Below are positions 45,016-54,552 of a stretch of 64,000 bases of DNA, one piece after another. Source of the stretch: Zeimonas sediminis (GTDB lineage: Bacteria > Pseudomonadota > Gammaproteobacteria > Burkholderiales > Burkholderiaceae_E); assembly GCF_023721795.1 (NCBI RefSeq), contig NZ_JAMQYE010000001.1, forward strand, positions 1,922,001-1,986,000. The letters run 5' to 3'. The position numbers were made by a program, and so were the translations under genes. Below the pieces are notes generated by a model, which saw only the letters and a list, made by a program, of their open reading frames with translations, made no database searches and was not told the origin of the DNA. How positions within the stretch are numbered: position 1 is the first letter of the stretch; each line of letters starts with the position of its first letter.

Positions 45016-45040
45016 CGGTCGTCCTGCCATCGGGAAGGGG

Positions 45041-45943
45041 TCAGCGGTCGACCGCCTGGGTCTCGAGGCCGCCCCGGGTGAAGTTCCAGGTGCGCACGAT
45101 CTGCAGGATGTCGCCCTCGCGGGCCATCTCGGCGCTGAAGCGGGGATAGGGCGCGCCGGCCAGCACGATCTGCCGGACCGCGCGGTTCAGCGGCGCGTAC
45201 TTCGAGGGCTTGTCGACGATCACGTCGACGACGTTGCCGTCGCGGTCGATCTCGACCGTGATGATCAGCGAGTCGTACATCTTGCCGCGCGCCTCGGGCG
45301 GATAGCGCTCGGTGCCGATCTTCTCGATCCGGGCGGCCCAGTCCTCGACGTAGCGGGCGTAGCTGACGCCGACCGCGTTGATCCCGTAGGTGAGCCGCTT
45401 GGGCCGCTTGTTGTAGTCGGAGATCTGCTTGTCGATCTGCGCCTGCAGCCGCGCGATGACCTGGTCCACGTTCTGCTCGTCGGCGCCGGTCGGCTGGGGC
45501 GTCTTCGCCGGCGCCGGACGCTCGACCGGCGCCGGCGCCGGCTTGCCGGCCGCCAGCGCCAGCAGCTCGCGCTGCCGGGCCTCGAGCTCGGCGACCCGCT
45601 GGCGCTGGCGGACCAGCGCGTCGCCGTCGCTCGCCTGCTTCTCGGCCGGCAGCGGGCTGCGCGCGCGGCCGGTGTCGCGGTCGCCGCCGCCGACCATGTC
45701 GACCTGCGCGAGCACCTCGGGCTTGACCGGTTTCGCCTCGGTGCGCGCGTTGAGCAGGATCACCTCGAGGCGAGGGTCTAGCGGCTCGAACTTGATCGGC
45801 GCGGGCGGTGCGAAACGCAGCATCAGCACGACAAGGTGCAGCAGGATCGAGACGCCGAAGGCGAACGCGAGCCGGTCGCGCGGCATCGCCAGCCGGCCCA
45901 GCCAGGCCTGCGCCGTGGAAACCATGGCCGCCGCGCTCGCCAT
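45041..45943 (-). CDS. TonB-family energy transducer
   Basis: 300 residues. A membrane helix at about 25-44 (LAFAFGVSILLHLVVLML), a charged/coiled region (VRQRQRVAELEARQRELLAL), a Pro/Ala linker, and a TonB C-terminal domain (YPPEARGKMYDSLIITVEID, VIVDKPSKYAPLNRAVRQIV). It couples the proton gradient to outer-membrane receptors, with ExbB/ExbD not seen here. The ATG at 45943 has GGGAGG upstream; it follows the RNB nuclease by 20 bp and precedes aroE by 25 bp. Confidence 0.88.
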   Translation of the reverse strand: MASAAAMVSTAQAWLGRLAMPRDRLAFAFGVSILLHLVVLMLRFAPPAPIKFEPLDPRLEVILLNARTEAKPVKPEVLAQVDMVGGGDRDTGRARSPLPAEKQASDGDALVRQRQRVAELEARQRELLALAAGKPAPAPVERPAPAKTPQPTGADEQNVDQVIARLQAQIDKQISDYNKRPKRLTYGINAVGVSYARYVEDWAARIEKIGTERYPPEARGKMYDSLIITVEIDRDGNVVDVIVDKPSKYAPLNRAVRQIVLAGAPYPRFSAEMAREGDILQIVRTWNFTRGGLETQAVDR

Positions 45944-45963
45944 CTTCGCCGCGCCTCCCGCCC

Positions 45964-47922
45964 TCAGAGCGAGCCGACGGCCGGCTCGTCGTCGGCCTCG
46001 TCGAACAGGCTGCCCGCCGCCTCGGCCTCGACGAAACGCGCCTCGACCGACAGGTCGAGATCGTCGGTCGCGAGGATGTCGGCCTTGAAGCGGCGGCCCG
46101 CCGGCAGCATCGGCATGCCCGGCAGGCGGAAGTAGAGCGGCGCGTCGACCAGCCGAACCAGGTCGTCGCGCACCACGACCGCGTCGACCCGCGTGAGCCC
46201 CTGCTGCGCCACCCAGCGCAGGCACCAGTAGCGCTCCATCCGCTGCTGGAAGTCGGCGTAGGCGGTGTACTTCGCGTCGAAGGCCGACATCACCGAGAAC
46301 AGGTCCGCGTCGTTCTGGCCGAACGGCGGCTTGTCGCCGGCGAGCACCGCGATCAGCTGGCGCTGGTTCACCAGGTCGACGTAGCGGCGCAGCGGCGAGC
46401 TGGACCACATGTACTGCGACACGCCGAGCCCCTGGTGCGGCAGTGGATGGCTGGTGACCCGCACCCGGCCGTTCTGCTGCGAGCGGTAGATGCCGGGCAC
46501 GTCGTGCTCGCCCAGCAGGCCGCCCCACTCGCTGTTGGCGAGGATCGCCATCTCGGCGACGATGCGGTCGAGCGGCGAGTCGCGGCGCCGCGGCACGATC
46601 CGCACCCGCGGCTCGTCGCCGTCGCCGTCGGGATCGAGGTAGAAGCTGAAGTCGGCCCGGAAGCGCGGCTCGGGCTTGCCGCGGAAGCGTTCGCGCTCGG
46701 CGCACAGCGCAAGCGACAGCTTCCACAGCACCCGCAGCTCCTCGGCGAAACGCAGCGGCTGGCCGTCGGCGTCGAAGGCCGGCGCGCGGCCGGCGTCGAG
46801 CGCGGCCTCGGTGTAGACGCCGTCGAGCAGGTCGTGACGCAGGTTGGCCGCCACCCGCACCCGGTCGGCCTGCGAGAAGCGGCCGACGATCGTCTCGCCG
46901 TCCTCGTCGAGGTCCAGGTAGAGCGACAGCGCCGGCATCTCGCGGCCCTCGTCGAGCGAGCAGGCCGCGATCAGCGGCTCGGGCAGCATCGTGATCTTGC
47001 CGCCCGGCATGTAGACGGTGGACATCCGCTCGCGCGCGACCAGGTCGAGCTCGCTGCCCGGCGCGATCGCGAGCGCCGGCGCGGCGATGTGGATGCCGAC
47101 CCGCCAGCCGCGCTCGGTGCGGCGCACCGACAGCGCGTCGTCGATCTCGGTGGTCGTCGAGTCGTCGACCGAGAAGGCCTCGACCTCGGCCAGAGGCAGC
47201 GCCGCCACCACCCCGGCGAAGCCGTCGAGCGGGTCGCGGCGCAGCGAGATTCCGAAGCCGTGCGGGAAGTGCTCGGCCGCGAAGCGCGCCATGTGCAGGT
47301 CGCGCGCCGAGGCGAAGGCGCCGAGCTCGAGCAGCAGCCGCTCCGGGCCCCTGCCGGTAGCGGCCAGCGCCCGCTCGAAGGCCTTCCAGGTGAGCGACAT
47401 CTTGTCAGGGCGCACCAGCAGCCAGGCGGCCTGCTCGGCGACCGCCTGCGGCAGCCGGCCCTCGATCATCTCGCGGGCGTCGTGCTCGATCTGCGCTTCC
47501 TGCTGGCGCTTGCGCTCGAGCGCGGCCAGCGCGGCCTTCAGCGTGTCGGCCGGCGCCGGGCGGTAGTGGCCGCGCCCCTTGCGGTGGAAATAGACCGGCG
47601 CGCCCTGCAGCCTGATCAGCAGCGCGGTGGCCTGGGCCGGCGTGGCGTGGCCGCCGAAGTACTCGTCGGCCAGGTCGGTGAACGCGAACTCCTCCTGCGG
47701 CGCGCATTCCCAGAGGAAATCGACGTCGATCTCCTCGGCGAGCTCGCGGGCGGCCGGCAGCAGCGCATCGGGCGCCGGGGCGTCGAATCGCAGCAGAACG
47801 TGCGAAGCCTTGACCTTGGCCCGTTTGCCGCTGGCCAGCTCGACCTGCAGGCTCGAGCCGGCCTCGGACATCAGGGTACCGGCCTTGAAGTCGCCGTTGT
47901 CCTCGAACAGCAGGTGCTTCAT
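45964..47922 (-). CDS. RNB-domain exoribonuclease (RNase II/R family)
   Basis: 652 residues. The catalytic block is AFSVDDSTTTEIDDALSVRR, with the Asp residues that hold Mg2+; the second signature is MWSSSPLRRYVDLVNQRQL, corresponding to the SPLRRY-x-D-L motif. The N-terminal part (MKHLLFEDNGDFKAGTLMSE) is an unusual beta domain, and there is no evident C-terminal S1 domain as in RNase R. It is a member of the shorter betaproteobacterial RNB group that sits next to tonB-aroE. The exact RNA target is unknown. Confidence 0.92.
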   Translation of the reverse strand: MKHLLFEDNGDFKAGTLMSEAGSSLQVELASGKRAKVKASHVLLRFDAPAPDALLPAARELAEEIDVDFLWECAPQEEFAFTDLADEYFGGHATPAQATALLIRLQGAPVYFHRKGRGHYRPAPADTLKAALAALERKRQQEAQIEHDAREMIEGRLPQAVAEQAAWLLVRPDKMSLTWKAFERALAATGRGPERLLLELGAFASARDLHMARFAAEHFPHGFGISLRRDPLDGFAGVVAALPLAEVEAFSVDDSTTTEIDDALSVRRTERGWRVGIHIAAPALAIAPGSELDLVARERMSTVYMPGGKITMLPEPLIAACSLDEGREMPALSLYLDLDEDGETIVGRFSQADRVRVAANLRHDLLDGVYTEAALDAGRAPAFDADGQPLRFAEELRVLWKLSLALCAERERFRGKPEPRFRADFSFYLDPDGDGDEPRVRIVPRRRDSPLDRIVAEMAILANSEWGGLLGEHDVPGIYRSQQNGRVRVTSHPLPHQGLGVSQYMWSSSPLRRYVDLVNQRQLIAVLAGDKPPFGQNDADLFSVMSAFDAKYTAYADFQQRMERYWCLRWVAQQGLTRVDAVVVRDDLVRLVDAPLYFRLPGMPMLPAGRRFKADILATDDLDLSVEARFVEAEAAGSLFDEADDEPAVGSL

Positions 47923-48010
47923 CGTCGGCCAAGATTACAGGAGTCGGGCGCCTCGAACGGACTGACGCCCGCCCGGACGGCGTCGGCCGTCGGCGGGGCG
48001 AAGCCGCCGG

Positions 48011-48751
48011 TCACAGCATGATCCCGCCGGAGACCTCGATCACCGCGCCGTTGATGTAGCTGGCGTCGTCGGACGCCAGGAACGCATAGACGCTGGCGAT
48101 CTCCTCGGGCTTGCCCAGCCGGCCCAGCGGCACCTTGTCGACCATCTTCTGCATCACCGCCTCGGGGATCGTGTCGAGGATCGGCGTGGCCACGAAGCCC
48201 GGGCAGACCGCGGCCACCCGGATGCCCTTGGGCCCCAGCTCGCGCGCCCAGGTCTTGGTGAAGCCGATCAGGCCGGCCTTGGTGGCGGCGTAGTTGGTCT
48301 GGCCGAAGTTGCCGTACAGGCCGACCACGGACGAGGCGTTCAGGATCACGCCCGATCCCTGCAGGATCATCGTGTCGGCCACCGCCTGCGTGCAGTGGAA
48401 CACGCCCTTCAGGTTGACGTCGATCACCCGGTCGAACTGCTCCGGCGTCATCTTGACCAGCCGGGCGTCGAGCGTGATGCCGGCGTTGTTGACCAGGCAG
48501 TCGACCCGGCCCCAGGCCTGCTTCGCGGCGGCCACCATCGCGTCGACGCTGGCGCGGTCGGTCACGTCGACCCGCACCCCGATCGCCTGCCCGGGCCCGG
48601 CGCCGAGCGCGGCCACCGCCGCGTCGATCCGCGCCGGGTCGATGTCGGCGACCACGACCCTCGCGCCTTCGCTCGCGAAACGCTTCGCGGTGGCCAGCCC
48701 GATGCCGCCCGCCGCGCCGGTGACGATCGCCACCCTGTCCTTCAGACGCAT
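48011..48751 (-). CDS. FabG-like short-chain dehydrogenase/reductase
   Basis: 246 residues: cofactor motif [11 protein letters not shown] (10-20), NNAGI (88-92), catalytic S141, Y154, K158 (NYAATKAG). Close in form to 3-oxoacyl-ACP reductases and acetoacetyl-CoA reductases; neither can be excluded, and it is not in a fatty-acid operon. GGAGAGG precedes the ATG at 48751. Confidence 0.88.
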   Translation of the reverse strand: MRLKDRVAIVTGAAGGIGLATAKRFASEGARVVVADIDPARIDAAVAALGAGPGQAIGVRVDVTDRASVDAMVAAAKQAWGRVDCLVNNAGITLDARLVKMTPEQFDRVIDVNLKGVFHCTQAVADTMILQGSGVILNASSVVGLYGNFGQTNYAATKAGLIGFTKTWARELGPKGIRVAAVCPGFVATPILDTIPEAVMQKMVDKVPLGRLGKPEEIASVYAFLASDDASYINGAVIEVSGGIML

Positions 48752-48885
48752 GATCGATTCCTCTCCTTGTCGATGAATTTCGAACTTCAGTCGTCACCGC
48801 GGGGGCTCGCCGCCTCCGACGCGCCCCGGCAGCGGACTCGCATCGCCTGCCGCGGGCCGCCGCGGACCTTCGCTCGCGCCGGCCC

Positions 48886-48925
48886 GCCTCAACGCGCCTC
48901 AACCCGCCTCAACCCGCCTCAACCC
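48886..48925. repeat. Four 10-bp tandem repeats at the yqiA 3' end
   Basis: CGCCTCAACS-type units (CCTCAACGCG, then three CCTCAACCCG) run head to tail; the yqiA stop codon lies in the last unit. No known function. Confidence 0.7.
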
Positions 48926-49512
48926 GCCGGCAGCATCCCCGCGAAGCGAAGCACCTCGTCGACCAGCCCCGCGAAGTCGGACAGCCCGTGGTCGCCGCCC
49001 TCCAGCACGATCTGCCGCCCGGCAGGGTAGCTGGCGACCATCTCGCGCCAGTCGAGCAGCTCGTCGCCCTTCGCCGCGACCAGCAGGTAGCGCTCGGGAT
49101 AGGTGATGGCGCCGACCTCAAGCGCCTCGAGCTCGCCCAGGTAGCGAGGCTCGAACACGAAGGCCTCGTCGCTGTGATACATGCGCTGCGGGCCCACGTA
49201 GGCGCGCAGGTCGCGGGCCGGATGCGCCGCCGGGTTCAGCAGCACCGCCCGGCAGCCGCGGCGCTCGGCGAGCCAGGCCGCGTAGAAGCCGCCCAGCGAG
49301 CTGCCGACCAGCGTGTCCTGCGGCAGCGGCCGCAGCCCGTCGGCGACCAGGGCCACCGCCTCGGCCGGCGAGGCGGGCAGTTGCGGGCAGACGAAATCCG
49401 AGCCGCGGCCCAGGGCCAGCATCCGCTCCTCGAGGATCCGGGCCTTGAACGAGGCCGGCGACGAACGGAAGCCGTGCAGATAGATCAGCCGGGGACGTTC
49501 GGGGTGGCGCAT
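48919..49512 (-). CDS. yqiA: YqiA-type esterase
   Basis: 197 residues of the UPF0227/YqiA alpha/beta hydrolase family. LIYLHGFRSSPASFKAR is the N-terminal oxyanion segment; GSSLGGFYAAWLAER holds the nucleophile Ser; VAAKGDELLDW the acid; LEGGDHGLSDF the base. E. coli YqiA hydrolyses short acyl esters. It follows mpl by 6 bp on the same strand, so the two are probably co-transcribed. Confidence 0.92.
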   Translation of the reverse strand: MRHPERPRLIYLHGFRSSPASFKARILEERMLALGRGSDFVCPQLPASPAEAVALVADGLRPLPQDTLVGSSLGGFYAAWLAERRGCRAVLLNPAAHPARDLRAYVGPQRMYHSDEAFVFEPRYLGELEALEVGAITYPERYLLVAAKGDELLDWREMVASYPAGRQIVLEGGDHGLSDFAGLVDEVLRFAGMLPAG

Positions 49513-49518
49513 CCGGCT

Positions 49519-50874
49519 TCAGTCCAGCGCGGCGAGCAGCCGATCGTGGATGCCCCCGAACGCGCCGTTGCTCATCACCAGGATGCGGTCGCCCGGCCGT
49601 GCCTCGGCGACGACCGCGGCGACCAGCGCATCGATGTCGCCGATCGCGCGCGCCCGCTCGCCCATCGGCGCCAGCGCGGCGGCGGCGTCCCAGCCGAGGT
49701 CCGCCGTGTAGCAGAAGGCCAGGTCGGCCCCGGCCAGCGCGTCGGGAAGCTGTGAGGACATCGTCCCGAGCTTCATCGTGTTCGAGCGCGGCTCGAACAC
49801 CGCCAGGATGCGCCCGGCTCCGCCGATCCGCGCCCGCAGGCCGGCCACCGTGGTCGCGATCGCGGTCGGATGGTGGGCGAAGTCGTCGTAGACCTCGATG
49901 CCCCGCCGAGTGCCGCGCAACTCGAGCCGGCGCCGCACGCCGCCGAAGCGGCCCAGCGCCTCGATCGCGTCGGCCGGCGGCACGCCGACCCTTGCCGCCG
50001 CGGCGATCACCGCCAGCGCGTTGGCGCGGTTGTGGGCGCCGGCCAGCGGCAGGCTGCAGCGGCCGTGGCGAAGCTCGCCTTCGAGCACGTCGAATTCGGT
50101 CCGGCCGGGCAGCTCGGCCACGGCTGCCTCGTGCCAGCCCTCGGGCACGCCGAAGCTCACCAGACCGCTCCAGACGCCTCGCGCCAGCACGCGATCGAGC
50201 GCCGGCGAGTCGCCGTTGACGACGAGCGATCCGCTGCGCGGCACCGTGCGCACCAGATGATGGAACTGCGTCTCGATCGCGGCGAGATCGGGAAAGATGT
50301 CGGCGTGATCGAACTCCAGGTTGTTCAGCACCGCGACCTGCGGCCGGTAGTGGACGAACTTCGAGCGCTTGTCGAAGAAAGCGGTGTCGTACTCGTCGGC
50401 CTCGATGACGAACCAGTCGCCGTCGCCCAGCCGCGCCGACACCGGGAAATCGACAGGCACGCCGCCGATCAGGAAGCCCGGTCGCAGGCCTGCCGACTCG
50501 AGCACCCAGGCCAGCATCGACGCGGTCGTCGTCTTGCCGTGCGTGCCGGCCACCGCCGCCACCGGGCGGCCGCGCAGCACCTGTTCGGCCAGCCACTGCG
50601 GCCCGGAAACGTAGGGCAGGCGCGCATCGAGGATCGCCTCCATCAGCGGATTGCCGCGCGACACCACGTTGCCGACCACCCACAGGTCGGGTTCGAGCGC
50701 GAGTTGCGCCGGGTCGTAGCCCTGGATCAGCTCGATGCCCAGCTTGCGCAACTGGTCGCTCATCGGCGGATACACGTTGGCGTCGCAGCCGGTGACCCGG
50801 TGACCGGCCTCGCGGGCGATCGCGGCGATTCCGCCCATGAAGGTTCCGCAGATACCGAGAACGTGGATGTGCAT
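49519..50874 (-). CDS. mpl: UDP-MurNAc:L-Ala-gamma-D-Glu-meso-DAP ligase (peptidoglycan recycling)
   Basis: 451 residues. Mpl reattaches recycled murein tripeptide to UDP-MurNAc. Signatures: HVLGICGTFMGGIAAIAREAG at the N-terminus, GTHGKTTTASMLAWVL (ATP loop, 110-116), FFDKRSKFVHYRPQVAVLNN and NLEFDHADIFPDL, AGAHNRANALA, and YDDFAHHPTAI. The ATG at 50874 starts the conserved HVLGICG block but has no good ribosome-binding site. The frame stays open to an ATG at 50913 that overlaps the divergent gene's start. Confidence 0.95.
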   Translation of the reverse strand: MHIHVLGICGTFMGGIAAIAREAGHRVTGCDANVYPPMSDQLRKLGIELIQGYDPAQLALEPDLWVVGNVVSRGNPLMEAILDARLPYVSGPQWLAEQVLRGRPVAAVAGTHGKTTTASMLAWVLESAGLRPGFLIGGVPVDFPVSARLGDGDWFVIEADEYDTAFFDKRSKFVHYRPQVAVLNNLEFDHADIFPDLAAIETQFHHLVRTVPRSGSLVVNGDSPALDRVLARGVWSGLVSFGVPEGWHEAAVAELPGRTEFDVLEGELRHGRCSLPLAGAHNRANALAVIAAAARVGVPPADAIEALGRFGGVRRRLELRGTRRGIEVYDDFAHHPTAIATTVAGLRARIGGAGRILAVFEPRSNTMKLGTMSSQLPDALAGADLAFCYTADLGWDAAAALAPMGERARAIGDIDALVAAVVAEARPGDRILVMSNGAFGGIHDRLLAALD

Positions 50875-50880
50875 CGGGGC

Positions 50881-50906
50881 GATAATCGAGGGAGCTCCGG
50901 ATTCTA
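50881..50906. promoter_or_regulatory. Closely spaced divergent -10 elements between mpl and its neighbour
   Basis: GATAAT on the plus strand (50881-50886) and TAGAAT on the minus strand (50901-50906), each one mismatch from TATAAT, lie in the 37 bp between the two start codons. Projected transcription starts nearly coincide around 50893. No good -35 is seen for either. Confidence 0.4.
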
Positions 50907-50911
50907 CCGCC

Positions 50912-51529
50912 ATGACCGAAACCTCCTCCGACCCGCTGCGGCTCGAGATCGCGGCCGCTGCCGCCCGCCTGATCGCCGACGGCGGCCTCGACTACGCGAG
51001 CGCCAAGCGAAAGGCGGCCCGCCAGGTGCTCGGCGACGGCGCGCCGAAAGGATCGATGCCCGACAACGACGAGGTGGACGAAGCCCTGCGCGAGCACCTC
51101 GACCTGTTCGACGACGACCACGCCTCGCGCGTGACGCGGCGCCGCCAGGCGGCCGCCGCGCTGATGCGCCGGCTCGCGGCCTTCCACCCCTACCTGACCG
51201 GGGCGGTCTGGAAGGGCATCGTCGCCGAACACGCACCGATCCACCTGCAACTGTTTCACGACAACCCGAAAGACGTGGAGATCCACCTTCTGAACGACGG
51301 CGTCCGCTTCGACGTCGAGACCACCCCCCATTTCCGCGACCGCAGCCGCGACGAGGTCGAGGCGATCGTCTTCTGGTGGCGCGACGAGCCGGTCATGCTG
51401 TCGCTCTACGAGCAGGACGACCTGCGCGGCGCGCTGAAGGCCGGGGCGGCCGGCGCCGAGCGCGGCGACCTGCCGTCGCTGCTCGCGCGCATCGAGGCGG
51501 CGGCGCAAGCCTCCGGCGCGCGGCGATGA
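50912..51529 (+). CDS. Conserved protein of unknown function
   Basis: 205 residues, soluble. RLEIAAAAARLIADGGLDYASAKRKAARQ is an N-terminal helix pair; EVDEALREHLDLF follows, then a beta-rich part HLLNDGVRFDVETTPHFRDRS and AIVFWWRDEPVMLSLYEQDD. I know this protein only as a Burkholderiales neighbour of mpl without an assigned function. It is coupled to the tlpA-like gene (ATGA overlap). ATG at 50912 is inside the palindrome CATG that also contains an alternative mpl start. Confidence 0.8.
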   Translation: MTETSSDPLRLEIAAAAARLIADGGLDYASAKRKAARQVLGDGAPKGSMPDNDEVDEALREHLDLFDDDHASRVTRRRQAAAALMRRLAAFHPYLTGAVWKGIVAEHAPIHLQLFHDNPKDVEIHLLNDGVRFDVETTPHFRDRSRDEVEAIVFWWRDEPVMLSLYEQDDLRGALKAGAAGAERGDLPSLLARIEAAAQASGARR

Positions 51530-52059
51530 CCGCGCGCCGACGCTGGCTCGCGTTCGGCGCCTTGGCGGCGGTGGCCGGCGGCCTGGGCGCCTGGACCGCC
51601 TGGCGGCGCTACGCGCCGGGCGAGGCCGAGATCGATGCCACCGACCTGCTCTTCGCGCTCAATCTGCCCGACGCGGCAGGGTCCCCGGTCGACGTCGGCC
51701 GGTGGCGCGGCCGCCCGCTGGTCGTCAACTTCTGGGCCACCTGGTGCCCGCCCTGCGTCGAGGAAATGCCAGAACTGAGCGAGCTCCACACGAAGTACGA
51801 GAAGTCGGGGCTGCAGGTGCTCGGGCTCGGCGTCGATTCGCCGGACAACATCCGGAAATTCTCGGTCGAGCGCCCGGTCAGCTATCCGCTGCTGGTGGCG
51901 GGCGCTGGCGGCAGCGAACTGTCCCGGCGCTTCGGCAACCGCGCGGGCGGTCTGCCCTATACGGTGGTCGTCGATCGATCCGGGCGGGTGATCCGGCGCA
52001 TCATCGGCCGGTTCCGCTACCAGGAACTGCGCGACGCGATCGAAGCGGTGGTGGCCTGA
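51526..52059 (+). CDS. TlpA-like thiol:disulfide reductase
   Basis: 177 residues with one N-terminal membrane anchor (LAFGALAAVAGGLGAWTAW) and a periplasmic thioredoxin domain: VVNFWATWCPPCVEEMPELS holds the redox pair (WCPPC), then GLGVDSPDNIRKF and GLPYTVVVDRSGRVI with the cis-Pro. Likely reduces periplasmic disulfides, for example in cytochrome c maturation. Start overlaps the previous stop (ATGA). Confidence 0.92.
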   Translation: MTARRRWLAFGALAAVAGGLGAWTAWRRYAPGEAEIDATDLLFALNLPDAAGSPVDVGRWRGRPLVVNFWATWCPPCVEEMPELSELHTKYEKSGLQVLGLGVDSPDNIRKFSVERPVSYPLLVAGAGGSELSRRFGNRAGGLPYTVVVDRSGRVIRRIIGRFRYQELRDAIEAVVA

Positions 52060-52076
52060 GGCTGCCCGCCCCCACC

Positions 52077-52096
52077 CCGGCGCCCTTTGGCGCCGG
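52077..52096 (+). terminator. Perfect 8-bp hairpin after the tlpA-like gene
   Basis: CCGGCGCC, loop CTTT, GGCGCCGG, 17 bp after the stop. It is followed by TCAGGAAATCTCTT rather than a U tract, so termination is plausible but weakly supported. Confidence 0.4.
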
Positions 52097-52108
52097 TCAG
52101 GAAATCTC

Positions 52109-52138
52109 TTGACCCGCCCGGGCAAATCGGCGTTAAAC
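52109..52138 (+). promoter_or_regulatory. Candidate promoter of aroQ-accB-accC
   Basis: TTGACC (52109-52114), 18-bp spacer, TTAAAC (52133-52138). It lies 48 bp before the aroQ ATG and directly after the hairpin that ends the previous unit. Confidence 0.55.
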
Positions 52139-52185
52139 TCCGCCATCTTCGCTGAACGGGCGGCCAAGTCGCGCGCCCTCACTTG

Positions 52186-52638
52186 ATGTCGAAACTGATC
52201 TGGATCCTTCACGGCCCGAACCTGAACCTTCTCGGCACCCGTGAACCGGGCGTGTACGGATCGACGACCCTCGCGCAGATCGACGAAGATCTCGAAAGAT
52301 ACGGCCGCGATCGGAGCGTCAAGGTCGAGAGCTTCCAGTCGAACCACGAGGGCGCGCTGGTCGACCGGATCCAGTCGGCCCGCGCGGCCGGAGTCGATTT
52401 CGTCGTGATCAATCCGGCGGCCTTCACCCACACCAGCGTCGCGATCCGCGATGCGCTCGCCGCCGTGGCGGTGCCCTTCGTCGAGGTTCACCTGTCGAAC
52501 ATTCACCGACGGGAACCTTTCCGGCACCACTCCTACTTCTCCGACCTGGCGGTCGGGGTGATCGCGGGGCTCGGCCCGACCGGCTACCGGCTCGCGCTCG
52601 ACTACGCGATCGAATCGATGGCTCGCGACCGGGGCTGA
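52186..52638 (+). CDS. aroQ: 3-dehydroquinate dehydratase, type II
   Basis: A 150-residue dodecameric enzyme of the shikimate pathway. [19 protein letters not shown] holds the catalytic Tyr (Y24), followed by [32 protein letters not shown] and [22 protein letters not shown] 52186 gives the family length; a TTG directly before it is possible. First gene of the aroQ-accB-accC unit. Confidence 0.97.
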   Translation: MSKLIWILHGPNLNLLGTREPGVYGSTTLAQIDEDLERYGRDRSVKVESFQSNHEGALVDRIQSARAAGVDFVVINPAAFTHTSVAIRDALAAVAVPFVEVHLSNIHRREPFRHHSYFSDLAVGVIAGLGPTGYRLALDYAIESMARDRG

Positions 52639-52729
52639 CCCGCCGCAGGGCGGCACGAGGCCCGGCGCCACCCACTTCAAAGATTCATACCACGAGGCGG
52701 CCGATGCGCCGCCCGGAAGGCAGGAAACG

Positions 52730-53185
<456 letters not shown>

Positions 53186-53186
53186 C

Positions 53187-54536
53187 ATGTTCGAGAAGAT
53201 CCTGATCGCCAACCGCGGCGAGATCGCGCTGCGGATCCAGCGGGCCTGCCGCGAGCTGGGCATCAAGACGGTGGTCGTCCACTCGCAGGCCGACACCGAG
53301 GCGAAGTACGTCAAGCTGGCCGACGAGTCGGTCTGCATCGGCCCGCCCGCCTCGCGCGACAGCTACCTGAACATCCCGGCGATCATCAGCGCGGCCGAGG
53401 TCACCGACGCCGAGGCGATCCACCCGGGCTACGGTTTCCTGTCCGAGAACGCGGACTTCGCCGAGCGGGTCGAGAAGAGCGGCTTCGTGTTCATCGGCCC
53501 CCGTCCGGACTCGATCCGGATGATGGGCGACAAGGTCTCGGCCAAGGACGCGATGAAGAAGGCGGGCGTGCCCTGCGTGCCCGGCTCCGAAGGCGCGCTG
53601 CCCGACGATCCGAAGGAGATCCTGAAGATCGCGCGCGCGGTCGGCTATCCGGTGATCATCAAGGCGGCCGGCGGCGGCGGCGGCCGCGGCATGCGGGTCG
53701 TGCACACCGAGGCGGCGCTGCTCAACGCGGTCACGATGACCCGCAGCGAGGCGCAGGCCGCATTCGGCAATCCGTCGGTCTACATGGAGAAGTTCCTCGA
53801 GAACCCGAGGCACGTCGAGATCCAGGTGCTGGCCGACAGCTTCCGCAACGCGGTGCACCTGGGCGAGCGCGACTGCTCGATGCAGCGCCGGCACCAGAAG
53901 ATCATCGAGGAAGCGCCCGCGCCGGGCATCAGCCGCCGGCTGCTCGACCGGATCGGCGCGCGCTGCGCCGAGGCCTGCCGCAAGATCGGCTACCGCGGCG
54001 CCGGAACCTTCGAGTTCCTGTACGAGAACAACGAGTTCTACTTCATCGAGATGAACACCCGGGTGCAGGTCGAGCATCCGGTCACCGAGCTGATCACCGG
54101 CATCGACATCGTCCAGGAGCAGATCCGGATCGCGGCCGGCGAGAAGCTGCGCTTCAAGCAGCGCGACATCGTGCTGACCGGCCACGCGATCGAGTGCCGG
54201 ATCAACGCCGAGGACCCCTACCGGTTCACGCCGTCGCCCGGCAAGATCACCGCCTGGCACCCGCCCGGCGGCCCGGGGATCCGGGTGGACTCGCACGCCT
54301 ACGCGAACTACTTCGTGCCGCCGCACTACGACTCGATGATCGCCAAGGTGCTGGCCCGCGGCGACACCCGCGAGCAGGCGATACGCCGGATGCGGATCGC
54401 GCTGTCCGAGATGGCGGTCGAGGGGATCCAGACCAACCTGGCGCTGCACCGCGAGTTGCTCGCCGACGCGAACTTCGTGGCGGGCGGCACCTCGATCCAC
54501 TACCTCGAGAACCGGCTGGCCCAGCGCAAGGGCTGA
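53187..54536 (+). CDS. accC: Biotin carboxylase subunit of acetyl-CoA carboxylase
   Basis: 449 residues, ATP-grasp enzyme that carboxylates biotin on AccB, the first committed step of fatty acid synthesis. Signatures: [48 protein letters not shown] (ATP loop), [36 protein letters not shown] with catalytic Arg/Glu, and [13 protein letters not shown]. One base separates it from accB; prmA follows 16 bp later. Confidence 0.98.
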   Translation: MFEKILIANRGEIALRIQRACRELGIKTVVVHSQADTEAKYVKLADESVCIGPPASRDSYLNIPAIISAAEVTDAEAIHPGYGFLSENADFAERVEKSGFVFIGPRPDSIRMMGDKVSAKDAMKKAGVPCVPGSEGALPDDPKEILKIARAVGYPVIIKAAGGGGGRGMRVVHTEAALLNAVTMTRSEAQAAFGNPSVYMEKFLENPRHVEIQVLADSFRNAVHLGERDCSMQRRHQKIIEEAPAPGISRRLLDRIGARCAEACRKIGYRGAGTFEFLYENNEFYFIEMNTRVQVEHPVTELITGIDIVQEQIRIAAGEKLRFKQRDIVLTGHAIECRINAEDPYRFTPSPGKITAWHPPGGPGIRVDSHAYANYFVPPHYDSMIAKVLARGDTREQAIRRMRIALSEMAVEGIQTNLALHRELLADANFVAGGTSIHYLENRLAQRKG

Positions 54537-54552
54537 CCCGGAGCGCGCCGAC

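Noticed and set aside
50875-50913. Longer mpl start at 50913
   Set aside because: The extra residues are unlike the family N-terminus and would overlap the start codon of the divergent gene; the HVLGICG block begins right after the ATG at 50874.
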